Assembly (NCBI GenBank): GCA_900539155.1
Contig: UQBE01000001.1
Coordinates: 124,001 to 188,000 of the forward strand
DNA length: 64,000 nucleotides
Origin: an uncultured Porphyromonas sp.
GTDB taxonomy: Bacteria > Bacteroidota > Bacteroidia > Bacteroidales > Porphyromonadaceae
Direction of reading: 5' to 3'
The notes under the pieces were generated by a model, which saw only the letters and a list, made by a program, of their open reading frames with translations, made no database searches and was not told where the DNA came from. The number at the start of each line of letters is the position of its first letter. Position 1 is the first letter of the stretch. The translations under genes were made by a program, and so were the position numbers. Shown in pieces: positions 33,889-41,989 of the stretch.

Positions 33889-35808
33889 TTACTTAATTTC
33901 CTCAAAGTCTGCATCTGCTACATCGCCAGCATCGTTGCCCTTCGCAGAGGAGTTGTCATTAGGCTGTGCGTTAGCACCTGGCTGAGGACCAGCCTGCTGC
34001 TGAGCGTTAGCCTGGTTGTACATCTGCTCGGTTGCAGCGTGGAAGGCCGTGTTCAGCTCCTCCATAGCCTTGTCGATAGCGGGGATATCCTCCGCCTTGT
34101 GAGCCTTGCGCAGATTCTCTAGAGCTGCCTCGATCGGTGCCTTCTTGTCGGCTGGGATTTTGTCGCCAAGCTCCTTGAGTTGCTTCTCCGTTGAGAAAAT
34201 CATGCTGTCCGCTTGGTTGAGCTTGTCAATGCGGTTCTTAGCCTCTTCGTCAGCCTTAGCGTTTGCCTCAGCCTCCTGCTTCATACGCTTTATCTCGTCA
34301 TCGCTCAGACCGCTCGAAGCCTCGATGCGGATGTTCTGCTGCTTACCGGTAGCCTTGTCGACCGCTGTTACGTTGAGGATACCATTGGCATCAATGTCAA
34401 AGGTGACTTCAATCTGTGGCGTCTGGCGAGGTGCCGGTGCAATACCGTCTAGGTTAAAGCGACCGATACTCTTATTATCCTTAGCCAGTGAACGCTCACC
34501 CTGTAGGACGTGAATCTCTACTGAGGGCTGGTTGTCCACAGCTGTGGTAAAGATCTGACTCTTCTTCGTCGGGATAGTCGTATTGGCATCGATCAGACGA
34601 GTCATCACACCGCCCATCGTCTCCAGACCGAGAGATAGGGGAGTCACGTCGAGGAGTAGGACATCCTTCACCTCACCCGTGAGGACGGCACCCTGGATAG
34701 CAGCACCACAGGCGACCACCTCATCGGGGTTCACACCCTTAGAGGGCTCCTGGTTGAATATCTTCTTGACAATCTCCTGAATAGCGGGGATACGTGTCGA
34801 GCCACCCACGAGGATTACCTCATTGATGTCACTTGCCGTAAGCCCAGCGTCCTTGAGTGCTTGCTCGCAGGGAGCTACGCAAGCATGGATGAGCTTGTCA
34901 GCAAGCTGCTCGAACTTAGCACGTGTCAGTGTACGCACGAGGTGCTTAGCGATACCATCTACAGGAATCAGGTAGGGGAGGTTAATCTCCGTGGATGTCG
35001 AGCTAGAAAGCTCTATCTTGGCACGCTCAGCAGCTTCCTTGAGACGCTGCAGTGCCATATTGTCCTTCCGTGGATCGACACCCTCGTCCTTCATAAACTC
35101 CTCTGCGAGCCAGTCGATGATTACGTGGTCAAAGTCGTCGCCACCGAGGTGCGTGTCGCCGTTTGTTGACTTCACCTCAAAGACGCCATCACCTAGCTCG
35201 AGGATTGATATATCAAAGGTACCGCCACCGAGGTCGAAGACAGCGACCTTCATATCTGAGCCCTTCTTGTCCAGTCCGTAAGCTAGAGAAGCTGCCGTAG
35301 GCTCATTGACGATACGACGTACCTTGAGACCTGCTATCTCGCCTGCCTCCTTGGTTGCCTGACGCTGTGAGTCGTTGAAGTAGGCAGGTACCGTGATGAC
35401 GGCATCTGTGACCTCTGCGCCGAGATAGTCTTCGGCAGTTTTCTTCATTTTTTGAAGAATCATAGCAGAAATCTCCTGAGGCGTATAGAGACGCCCCTCT
35501 ATTTCGACACGAGGAGTGTTGTTATCTCCCTTGACCACTTTGAAGGGAACACGCTCTGCTTCCTTTTGCACTTGGTCATAGGTCTCACCCATGAAGCGCT
35601 TGATGGAGTAGATTGTGTTCGTCGGGTTGGTGATAGCCTGACGCTTGGCAGGATCACCTACCTTGCGCTCACCGCCCTCTACGAATGCTACTACGGAGGG
35701 AGTCGTCATACGTCCCTCGCTGTTTGGGATGACCTTGCTCTCGCCACCCTCTAGGACTGCTACACATGAATTTGTAGTTCCTAAGTCTATACCTATTATC
35801 TTACCCAT
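33889..35808 (-). CDS. dnaK: Molecular chaperone DnaK (Hsp70)
   Basis: A 639-residue ATP-driven chaperone. The nucleotide domain opens with [18 protein letters not shown] and includes [12 protein letters not shown] and the adenosine segment [11 protein letters not shown]. The substrate domain follows [15 protein letters not shown], and the lid ends in a Gln/Ala/Asn-rich tail closing with DADFEEIK, similar to the EEVK-type ends of DnaK. grpE and dnaJ are not adjacent. I see no CIRCE operator upstream, and the promoter was not recognised. Confidence 0.98.
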   Translation of the reverse strand: MGKIIGIDLGTTNSCVAVLEGGESKVIPNSEGRMTTPSVVAFVEGGERKVGDPAKRQAITNPTNTIYSIKRFMGETYDQVQKEAERVPFKVVKGDNNTPRVEIEGRLYTPQEISAMILQKMKKTAEDYLGAEVTDAVITVPAYFNDSQRQATKEAGEIAGLKVRRIVNEPTAASLAYGLDKKGSDMKVAVFDLGGGTFDISILELGDGVFEVKSTNGDTHLGGDDFDHVIIDWLAEEFMKDEGVDPRKDNMALQRLKEAAERAKIELSSSTSTEINLPYLIPVDGIAKHLVRTLTRAKFEQLADKLIHACVAPCEQALKDAGLTASDINEVILVGGSTRIPAIQEIVKKIFNQEPSKGVNPDEVVACGAAIQGAVLTGEVKDVLLLDVTPLSLGLETMGGVMTRLIDANTTIPTKKSQIFTTAVDNQPSVEIHVLQGERSLAKDNKSIGRFNLDGIAPAPRQTPQIEVTFDIDANGILNVTAVDKATGKQQNIRIEASSGLSDDEIKRMKQEAEANAKADEEAKNRIDKLNQADSMIFSTEKQLKELGDKIPADKKAPIEAALENLRKAHKAEDIPAIDKAMEELNTAFHAATEQMYNQANAQQQAGPQPGANAQPNDNSSAKGNDAGDVADADFEEIK

Positions 35809-36035
35809 TGTATTAAGTTATTTATTGATTTCTAGTTCGATACCTTGTGCCTCTGCATCACTCTCTTTCTCGTCTTGTGGTGACTCGGTCTAGTCGTGAG
35901 CTCAGCACTCACCCCATATCTATCAAACAGCGTGCCATAACTCCTCCTGGTGGTACATTATGACAAAATGCCACGTCTTGACATGCGCCTGAAAGATGCT
36001 TGCAAAAGGGTGAAAGGGCTCTGTCACACCCCTTT

Positions 36036-36210
36036 GAGACTGTTGCATAAAGGCGCATCGCTGTGTTGCTTTCGGGATTCGGCTTCGGTCACATACGGAG
36101 GTATGCTCCCTTCAGACCTCACCCTCAGCGCCTTGCGCTTCATCCTTTCTGCAAAGTCTAGACAATCTTGCTTGCAAGATTGGGAGCCTGTTGACTTTTG
36201 CAACAGTCTC
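36036..36210. mobile_element. 175-bp MITE-like element, copy 3
   Basis: Ends GAGACTGTTGCA and TGCAACAGTCTC. It is nearly identical along its whole length to 16631-16805, including GGTATGCTCCCTTCAGACCT and the CAATCTTGC..GCAAGATTG inner palindrome. It is 175 bp long like the other two. No transposase. Confidence 0.85.
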
Positions 36211-36264
36211 TTGGGAGCACGGCACCCGTCACGCTACGGTATGTCACAGCTCTCGGACGGAGCA

Positions 36265-36317
36265 TAAAAAAAGCGACACCACACCTCATAGTATCATCTA
36301 TGAGAGGTGTGGTGTCG
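36265..36317 (-). terminator. tpx: Rho-independent terminator of tpx
   Basis: Stem GCGACACCACACCTCATA against TATGAGAGGTGTGGTGTCGC (2-base bulge), followed on the minus strand by seven U. It is a textbook terminator about 30 bases past the tpx stop. Confidence 0.9.
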
Positions 36318-36347
36318 CCGTCGTGCTTGCCCCTAGTGGGCGGTCCT

Positions 36348-36872
36348 TTATTTGAGTGCTGCGATAGCCTTGTCGTAATTAGGCTCCTGAGTAATCTCAG
36401 GGACTAGCTCCTCATAGATGACCTTGCCCTCGGCATCGATGACGATGACGCAGCGTGCCTGTAGTCCTGCGAGTGGGCCGTCCTGCATCATTAGTCCGTA
36501 GCCCTTGCAGAATGCCGTCTCCGTGCTGGGTACTGTACAGCAGCGGAAGCTCGAGAGCGTCTCGACATTGTCCAGACCCTCAGCGCCACAGAAGCGTGCC
36601 TGTGCGAAGGGAAGGTCCTGTGAGATGCAGAGGACGACCGTGTTGTCTAGCTTGGCAGCCTCAGCGTTGAAGCGACGTACCGAAGCAGCGCAGACACCCG
36701 TATCAATGCTGGGGAAGATGTTGAGAACGACGCGATTACCGCGGTAGTCTGATAGCTTGGCGGTAGAGAGGTCCTTGCGTACTAGCTCGAAGTTGGGAGC
36801 CATAGTTCCGACCTTAGGTTGCTCACCTGCGAGGGTGACTGTGATTTTATCTTGAAACTTTACTGTAGACAT
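36348..36872 (-). CDS. tpx: Thiol peroxidase (atypical 2-Cys peroxiredoxin Tpx)
   Basis: A 174-residue peroxiredoxin reducing hydrogen and organic peroxides with thioredoxin. The peroxidatic Cys61 is in [14 protein letters not shown] and the resolving Cys95 is in [10 protein letters not shown], both placed as in E. coli Tpx. The start region [14 protein letters not shown] is also typical. It lies 39 bases after an exported thioredoxin-like gene and probably shares its transcript, which fits an oxidative-defence unit, although one product is cytoplasmic and the other exported. Confidence 0.96.
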   Translation of the reverse strand: MSTVKFQDKITVTLAGEQPKVGTMAPNFELVRKDLSTAKLSDYRGNRVVLNIFPSIDTGVCAASVRRFNAEAAKLDNTVVLCISQDLPFAQARFCGAEGLDNVETLSSFRCCTVPSTETAFCKGYGLMMQDGPLAGLQARCVIVIDAEGKVIYEELVPEITQEPNYDKAIAALK

Positions 36873-36911
36873 AGTTTGTTTTTGGTTAATTGTTACTGAT
36901 TATAAAGTGAA

Positions 36912-37388
36912 TTATTCGTTGGTTTTGACCCCTATCTTGCCGAGTAGTCCCTCGATATGATCCATCGGAAGGTCTCCGAGACTCTGATAGGGCAGGTCGT
37001 CGAGTGGCACGAAGAGTACCATCGGTATGCTCTGCACGCCGAAGAGTGCAGCTAGCTGTGGATTTTCGTCTACATTGACCTTGTAGACGATGAGCTGGTC
37101 CGCGTAGCGGTCTGCCACCTCTTGTAGCTTGGGTGCGAGCTGACGGCATGGCCGGCACCAGTCGGCGTAAAAGTCGATGACGGCGGGCTTGTCACCCTTA
37201 TATATAAAGGTGTCGGGATGTGCCTCAAAGTCGTAGATATGCTCACGCATATAGTTGGCATTGATGTGCAGTATCTCGGCCTTGGTAGTCCCTTGCTCTT
37301 TCTTGCTCTGCGCCGTGCAGGCGACACTCAGTGTGAGTAGCGCAGCCATTAGCAGACAAGACTTCTGTATAAGTTGTATCGGTTTCAT
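36912..37388 (-). CDS. Exported thioredoxin-family protein
   Basis: A 158-residue thioredoxin-fold protein with an N-terminal signal (1-23) ending SVAC24, possibly a lipoprotein anchor, though the lipobox is not canonical. The active site is Cys78-Arg-Pro-Cys81 (FYADWCRPCRQLAP), differing from the WCGPC of cytosolic thioredoxin, and the cis-proline lies in QSIPMVLF. It probably reduces or isomerises disulfides in the periplasm. Its nearest neighbour is tpx. Confidence 0.9.
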   Translation of the reverse strand: MKPIQLIQKSCLLMAALLTLSVACTAQSKKEQGTTKAEILHINANYMREHIYDFEAHPDTFIYKGDKPAVIDFYADWCRPCRQLAPKLQEVADRYADQLIVYKVNVDENPQLAALFGVQSIPMVLFVPLDDLPYQSLGDLPMDHIEGLLGKIGVKTNE

Positions 37389-37452
37389 TTATTATTCCTA
37401 TTAAATCGACCTCTAAGATAGAGAAAAGTCCCGAGACCGCCAAAAAAGCAGG

Positions 37453-37575
37453 GCTGACGCATAATGAGACTATTGCAAAAGTCAACAGTCTCATTATAAT
37501 CGCTCTGACAGGAGCTCCGCATGAGCGACCAACGAGGCATCGATGAGGTTACTATATATTATATAATGTGTCAGC
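37453..37575. mobile_element. About 120-bp TIR element with stem-loop
   Basis: Ends GCTGACGCATAAT and ATAATGTGTCAGC are inverted repeats. A 27-bp stem-loop (GAGACTATTG / CAACAGTCTC, 37466-37492) lies near the left end in the reverse orientation. The interior matches the reverse complement of 24775-24892. Confidence 0.75.
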
Positions 37576-37583
37576 TATGGATT

Positions 37584-37629
37584 GGCTGTTGGCTGTTGGC
37601 TGTTGGCTGTTGGCTGTTAGCTGTTGGCT
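37584..37629 (+). repeat. GGCTGTT heptamer tandem repeat
   Basis: Six consecutive GGCTGTT/AGCTGTT units in exact phase of seven. Similar words occur once near 11610. A simple-sequence tract. Confidence 0.85.
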
Positions 37630-37665
37630 ATCGGAACCATCGGAGCTATCAGAGTGATCGGACCT

Positions 37666-37699
37666 CTAATCTCTAACTTCTAATCTCTAATCTCTAATT
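37666..37699 (-). repeat. TTAGAR heptamer tract (minus orientation)
   Basis: TCTAACTTCTAATCTCTAAT reads as TTAGAR heptamers on the minus strand, bordering the right-hand end of CCACGTGG element copy C just as in the plus copies. Confidence 0.75.
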
Positions 37700-37942
37700 A
37701 CCCTCTTTTCTCGAATATCCACGTGGAAAATCTCAAATCTCCACGTGGATATTTTTTATTTTCCACGTGGGCGTGATTCATTTCCTCCGAAGTTTCATTT
37801 GATTCCTCCGAGGAATTTTTTCTTCCCCACGTGGAAAATAAAAATTCTCCACGTGAAGATTTCGAAATATCCACGTGGAAATCACTTTTTCCTCGCCACA
37901 GCACCGTTTCGATATGTAGTCGGGTCTAAATTATTGTAGCGA
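37700..37942 (-). repeat. CCACGTGG element, copy C
   Basis: Reverse-orientation copy, 243 bp, with five intact octamers and one CCACGTGA. Its left end (TCGCTACAATAATTTAGACC on the minus strand) lies 25 bases from the start of the 22-bp array. Confidence 0.88.
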
Positions 37943-37966
37943 GCCGGCGTTGGATTTATCTCTTCG

Positions 37967-38128
37967 ATTGCGAGAAAAAGTTGAGAGATTTGAGTAGTTT
38001 TGCCAATAGATTTGAGTAAATCTGTAGGAAGATTTGAGTAGTTTTCTCGTCAGAATTGAGTAGTTTTGCAGAGAGAATTGAGTAAAACACTCGCCACATT
38101 TGAGTAAAACGAGTATTAAATTTGAGTA
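37967..38128 (+). repeat. 22-bp iteron-like array of TTGAGTA reaching the ATPase start codon
   Basis: The word (T/A)TTGAGTA begins at 37989, 38011, 38033, 38055, 38077, 38099 and 38121: seven copies at an exact 22-bp period. An eighth, decayed copy (ATTGCGAG) is in phase at 37967. Several units continue as WTTGAGTAGTTTT, and most end in AGA before the next unit; the middle is variable. The final A of the last copy is the A of the ATG at 38128. The two-turn spacing suggests binding sites on one face of the helix. Confidence 0.95.
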
Positions 38129-39339
38129 TGGACTATATCCGCAAACAGTATCACACACTAAGCGCACGCATCCAGGAGCCCAGACGGTTTATGCAAGTCG
38201 TCGCAGGACCCAGACAAGTAGGCAAATCAACCCTTATAGCTCAGGTGCTACAAGATATGACCATCCCGCATTCGATAGCCGTGGCAGATGCTGTCGATCC
38301 AAACGACAGCGACTGGATACATCGTGTGTGGGAAGCTGCGCGAACCACTATGAGGCTCCGCGGCGAGGAGCAGCACCTGCTAGTGGTCGATGAGATTCAG
38401 AAGATCGACAATTGGAGCGAGATGGTCAAGAGGGAGTGGGATGAAGATACGCGCAAGCAGGTCAATCTGAAGGTGGTACTGCTGGGGAACAGTCGTCTGC
38501 TACTCAAGCGTGGCCTTACGGAGTCGCTCGCAGGGCGCTTCGAACTCATTCGTCTCGGACACTGGAGCTATCAGGAGATGCACGACGCCTTCGGCATGGA
38601 GCTCGAGGAGTACATTTACTTCGGGGGGTATCCGGGTGCTGCCGATTTGATTGGTGACGAAAAGCGCTGGCGTAAGTATATAAAGGATTCGCTGGTAGCA
38701 CCCGCCATCGAAAAGGATGTGCTGATGACCTCCAATATTTACAAGCCCGCCCTGATGAAGCAGCTCTTCGAATTGGGGTGTGGCTACTCTGCCGAGATGC
38801 TATCGCTGACCAAGCTGATGGGGCAACTGCAAGATGCTGGCAATGTGACCACGCTGGCATCGTACCTAGAAATACTCGATCAGTGTGCGCTCTTGACAGG
38901 ACTGCAAAAGTATGTCCACGATGATGCCCGCAAGCGTAGTTCGATCCCTAAATACCAAGTGTACAACAACGCCCTGCTCACCGCCTATAAGGGGCGATCG
39001 TTTCTTGCAGACAGAACAGACCCGATGCTCTGGGGACGCTGGGTGGAGAGTGCCGTCGGTGCCCATCTACTGGGGATGGCCGAGGAGGCGGACTATCAAG
39101 TCTATTACTGGCGAGAGTCTGCACGAAGCAAGGCTGAGAGAGACCTGGAGGTGGACTTCATCGTTGTCAATAGCGGTGAGGTGACAGCCATTGAGGTAAA
39201 AAGCGGTCGTCGTGGTATGAACTCAGGGTTGCCAGCCTTTGAGGAGGCCTTTCACCCCAAGAGGTCTATTGTTGTGGGTACGGGAGGGGTCTCACTAGAG
39301 GACTTTCTCAGCTGTGACATAGAGATGCTGCTAAGCTGA
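38128..39339 (+). CDS. AAA-type ATPase with C-terminal DUF4143 (nuclease-like) domain
   Basis: A 403-residue protein. Walker A is GPRQVGKS (27-34) and Walker B is LLVVDEI (84-90), in an AAA_14-type domain (about 18-150). The C-terminal half is DUF4143, with WVESAVGAHLL and, at 341-360, EVDFIVVNSGEVTAIEVKSG. The D343..E356-V-K358 arrangement resembles PD-(D/E)XK nuclease folds, though activity is unproven. The family is abundant in Bacteroidota and has no settled function. The ATG is embedded in the 22-bp array; TTG at 38122 is also in frame. No partner gene adjoins it: cysS 150 bases on has its own promoter. Confidence 0.9.
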   Translation: MDYIRKQYHTLSARIQEPRRFMQVVAGPRQVGKSTLIAQVLQDMTIPHSIAVADAVDPNDSDWIHRVWEAARTTMRLRGEEQHLLVVDEIQKIDNWSEMVKREWDEDTRKQVNLKVVLLGNSRLLLKRGLTESLAGRFELIRLGHWSYQEMHDAFGMELEEYIYFGGYPGAADLIGDEKRWRKYIKDSLVAPAIEKDVLMTSNIYKPALMKQLFELGCGYSAEMLSLTKLMGQLQDAGNVTTLASYLEILDQCALLTGLQKYVHDDARKRSSIPKYQVYNNALLTAYKGRSFLADRTDPMLWGRWVESAVGAHLLGMAEEADYQVYYWRESARSKAERDLEVDFIVVNSGEVTAIEVKSGRRGMNSGLPAFEEAFHPKRSIVVGTGGVSLEDFLSCDIEMLLS

Positions 39340-39427
39340 TACAATCCCCTCGCAGGTTGACCAGCCCAATAAAAGGCGTAACCCGTGCGTCCCTGCAGTG
39401 GGCGGTCTCAGGTATCGCTAAAATCCT

Positions 39428-39435
39428 TATCTTTG
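39428..39435 (+). promoter_or_regulatory. cysS: Putative -7 box (TATCTTTG) for cysS
   Basis: TATCTTTG 56 bases before the preferred cysS start at 39491, with the run cysS-GT2-YfhO-lipoprotein following. Confidence 0.55.
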
Positions 39436-39490
39436 CGAGAGCATTGGTGTGTATGCACTATACTATGACCTTTGGACTATAAAAAGAATT

Positions 39491-40969
39491 ATGAGCCAAC
39501 TATACATCTACAACACTCTGGAGCGGGCTAAAGTGCCCTTCGAGCCTATTGCACCTCCGCATGTGGGTCTCTACGTCTGCGGACCGACCGTCTACGGGGA
39601 CCCGCATCTAGGGCATGCTCGCTCGGCGATTACGTTTGACATACTCTTCCGCTACCTCAAGCATCTCGGCTACAAGGTGCGCTACGTGCGCAATGTGACC
39701 GATGTGGGGCATCTAGAGCATGATGCAGATGATGGCGAGGACAAGATAGCTAAGAAGGCTAAGCTAGAGCAACTAGAGCCGATGGAGGTGGCTTACTACT
39801 ACCTCACACGCTATCACGATAGCCTGCGCCTGCTCAACGTGCTACCGCCCTCTATCGAGCCGCTTGCCTCGGGACATATCATCGAGCAGATAGAACTAGT
39901 GCAACAGATCCTCGATGCGGGCTACGCCTATGTGAGCCAGGGCAGTGTTTACTTTGATGTGCTCAAGTACCATGCTGATCACCCCTACGGCATCCTGAGC
40001 GGACGCAATGTGGAGGATATGATATCTAATACGCGCGAGCTGGACGGACAAGACGAGAAGCACAATCCGCTGGACTTCGCTCTCTGGAAGAAGGCGCAGC
40101 CTAACCATATCATGCGGTGGCCTTCGCCCTGGAGTGAGGGTTTCCCTGGGTGGCACTGCGAGTGTACCGCTATGGGACGTAAGTACCTAGGCGCACACTT
40201 TGACATCCACGGTGGTGGGCTAGACTTGACCTTCCCGCACCACGAGTGCGAGATAGCACAGGCGGTCGCTTCGCAAGGTGAGCCGATGGTCAAGTACTGG
40301 ATGCACAACAATATGATTACGGTAGATGGCAAGAAGATGGCGAAGAGCGCTGGCAACTTCATCACGCTCGAGGAGTTCTTCACGGGCGATCATCCCGCAC
40401 TCGAGCAGGCTTATGCTCCGATGACCATTCGCTTCTTCGTCTTGAGTGCACACTACCGTGGCACGGTGGACTTTAGCAATAGTGCCTTGCAAGCTGCTGA
40501 GAAGGGGTACCAGCGTCTTATGGATGCTGATGCTAAGCTTCAGTCGCTCCAGCCCTCGGCTACCTCAACGATCGAAAAGATTGACCTGGCTGAGCGTTGC
40601 AAGGAGGCGATGGACGATGATATCAATACGCCGATGGTGATTGCGGCGCTCTTTGATGCGGCTCGTCTCATTAACTCGATCCACGACGGACACGAGCAGA
40701 TCACGAGCGAGCAGCTGGAGGAGCTACGCAGTGCCTACGACCTCTACCTACATGACATACTTGGTATGCAGTCGGCTACGGAGACCGCTGATCTGAGCGG
40801 TAGTCAGCAGGAGGCTTTCGCCGGAGCGATGGACCTGCTCCTAGAGATTCGTGCCAAGGCTAAGGCTAGCAAGGACTGGGAGACGAGTGACCTGATACGC
40901 GACAAACTGACCGCTCTGGGCTTTGAGATACAAGACACCAAGAGCGGTGCCGAGTGGAAGGTACTATAA
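39491..40969 (+). CDS. cysS: Cysteine--tRNA ligase
   Basis: A 492-residue class I synthetase charging tRNA-Cys. The HIGH-type motif is in [15 protein letters not shown], the KMSKS motif is [10 protein letters not shown], and the zinc site residues are in [16 protein letters not shown] and [10 protein letters not shown]. The C-terminal DALR-type helical part ends in GAEWKVL. The ATG at 39491 ([14 protein letters not shown]) matches the family start; an upstream in-frame ATG at 39449 would add 14 unlike residues. Confidence 0.97.
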   Translation: MSQLYIYNTLERAKVPFEPIAPPHVGLYVCGPTVYGDPHLGHARSAITFDILFRYLKHLGYKVRYVRNVTDVGHLEHDADDGEDKIAKKAKLEQLEPMEVAYYYLTRYHDSLRLLNVLPPSIEPLASGHIIEQIELVQQILDAGYAYVSQGSVYFDVLKYHADHPYGILSGRNVEDMISNTRELDGQDEKHNPLDFALWKKAQPNHIMRWPSPWSEGFPGWHCECTAMGRKYLGAHFDIHGGGLDLTFPHHECEIAQAVASQGEPMVKYWMHNNMITVDGKKMAKSAGNFITLEEFFTGDHPALEQAYAPMTIRFFVLSAHYRGTVDFSNSALQAAEKGYQRLMDADAKLQSLQPSATSTIEKIDLAERCKEAMDDDINTPMVIAALFDAARLINSIHDGHEQITSEQLEELRSAYDLYLHDILGMQSATETADLSGSQQEAFAGAMDLLLEIRAKAKASKDWETSDLIRDKLTALGFEIQDTKSGAEWKVL

Positions 40970-40995
40970 GACGCTTTAACCCAGAATAGTCTCTA

Positions 40996-41961
40996 ATGCT
41001 CTCACTCATTATCCCTGTCTACAACCGCCCTGACGAGGTCGAGGAGCTACTACACTCGCTCGCTCAGCAGCAGACGCCCCCGGCCTACGAAGTTGTCATC
41101 GTGGAGGATGGGAGCACGGTGCCCTGCGCTGCGGTCGTGGATCGCTATCGTGACCTGATGAGCATACACTATGAGGTGGTGCCCAACGGGGGACCCTCCA
41201 GGGCGCGCAACATAGGGGCGCGCCACGCTACGGGTGACTGGGTCATCATCCTCGACTCGGACGTGGTGCTACCGCCTGACTACCTATATAATGTGTCTCA
41301 GGCGATCGCTGCGGACGGGTGCGATGCGTGGGGCGGTCCCGATGCGGCTCCTTCGCTACAGGATGGCTCCTTCGGCATGTGGCAGCGTGCGATCAACTAT
41401 GCGATGACCTCGCCCCTCACGACGGGTGGCATACGGGGTGGTAGCAAGCGACTAACGAAGCGGTTCTACCCACGCACCTTCAATCTGGGCTGTCGCAAGG
41501 CTCTCTTTGAGTCTCTCGGGGGCTTTGATGAGACGATGCGCTATGGCGAGGATATCGACTTTAGCATGCGTCTCTACGAGGCGGGCAGTCGTGTTGCGCT
41601 CCTTCCGGAGGCGGTGCTCTATCACAAGCGGCGCGTGGACTTGCGTAAGTTTTACCGACAGGTGTGGCACTCAGGCACGGCTCGTGTAGAGCTCTCGTGG
41701 AGACACCCTGGGTCGATGCGCTTGACCTACCTGCTTCCCTCGCTCTTTGTGGTGACGACGATCGTGGTCACACTGCTTGCCTTGTGGTGTACCTGGTTCT
41801 GGCTCTACCACTTGCTCTTTATTGTCTCTATCTTTGCAGACGCTCTCTACCGCACGCGCTCGGTGGCGGTCGCTTGGCGAGCTGTCGTAGCCTCTTTTGT
41901 CCAGCTCTCGGGCTATGGCATCGGCTACCTCAGTCAGCGCGTCAAACGGTGCAAAGCTTAA
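40996..41961 (+). CDS. Family 2 glycosyltransferase with C-terminal membrane segment
   Basis: A 321-residue transferase. LSLIIPVYNRPDEVEELL, VVIVEDGST and LDSDVVLPPDYL give the GT-A fold and DXD-type metal site; later GGFDETMRYGEDIDFSMRLY carries the ED acid-base region. One or two hydrophobic segments (about 245-290) anchor it to the membrane. It is 26 bases after cysS and 28 bases before the YfhO gene. Its acceptor is unknown, probably a surface polysaccharide or lipid. Confidence 0.9.
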   Translation: MLSLIIPVYNRPDEVEELLHSLAQQQTPPAYEVVIVEDGSTVPCAAVVDRYRDLMSIHYEVVPNGGPSRARNIGARHATGDWVIILDSDVVLPPDYLYNVSQAIAADGCDAWGGPDAAPSLQDGSFGMWQRAINYAMTSPLTTGGIRGGSKRLTKRFYPRTFNLGCRKALFESLGGFDETMRYGEDIDFSMRLYEAGSRVALLPEAVLYHKRRVDLRKFYRQVWHSGTARVELSWRHPGSMRLTYLLPSLFVVTTIVVTLLALWCTWFWLYHLLFIVSIFADALYRTRSVAVAWRAVVASFVQLSGYGIGYLSQRVKRCKA

Positions 41962-41989
41962 TCCTCAAACTCTATCTCTGAGTTATCTT

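Larger units (their letters stand above)
35809..36347. other. Intergenic stretch between tpx and dnaK
   Basis: It contains the dnaK leader, a 175-bp MITE-like element (36036-36210) and the tpx terminator (36265-36317). Frames inside the MITE are not genes. Confidence 0.75.
37389..38127. other. Gene-free stretch with five repeat types
   Basis: In order: TIR element with stem-loop (37453-37575), GGCTGTT heptamers (37584-37629), complementary TTAGAR tract (37666-37699), CCACGTGG element copy C (37700-37942) and the 22-bp TTGAGTA array (37967-38128) that reaches the start of the next gene. Confidence 0.85.
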
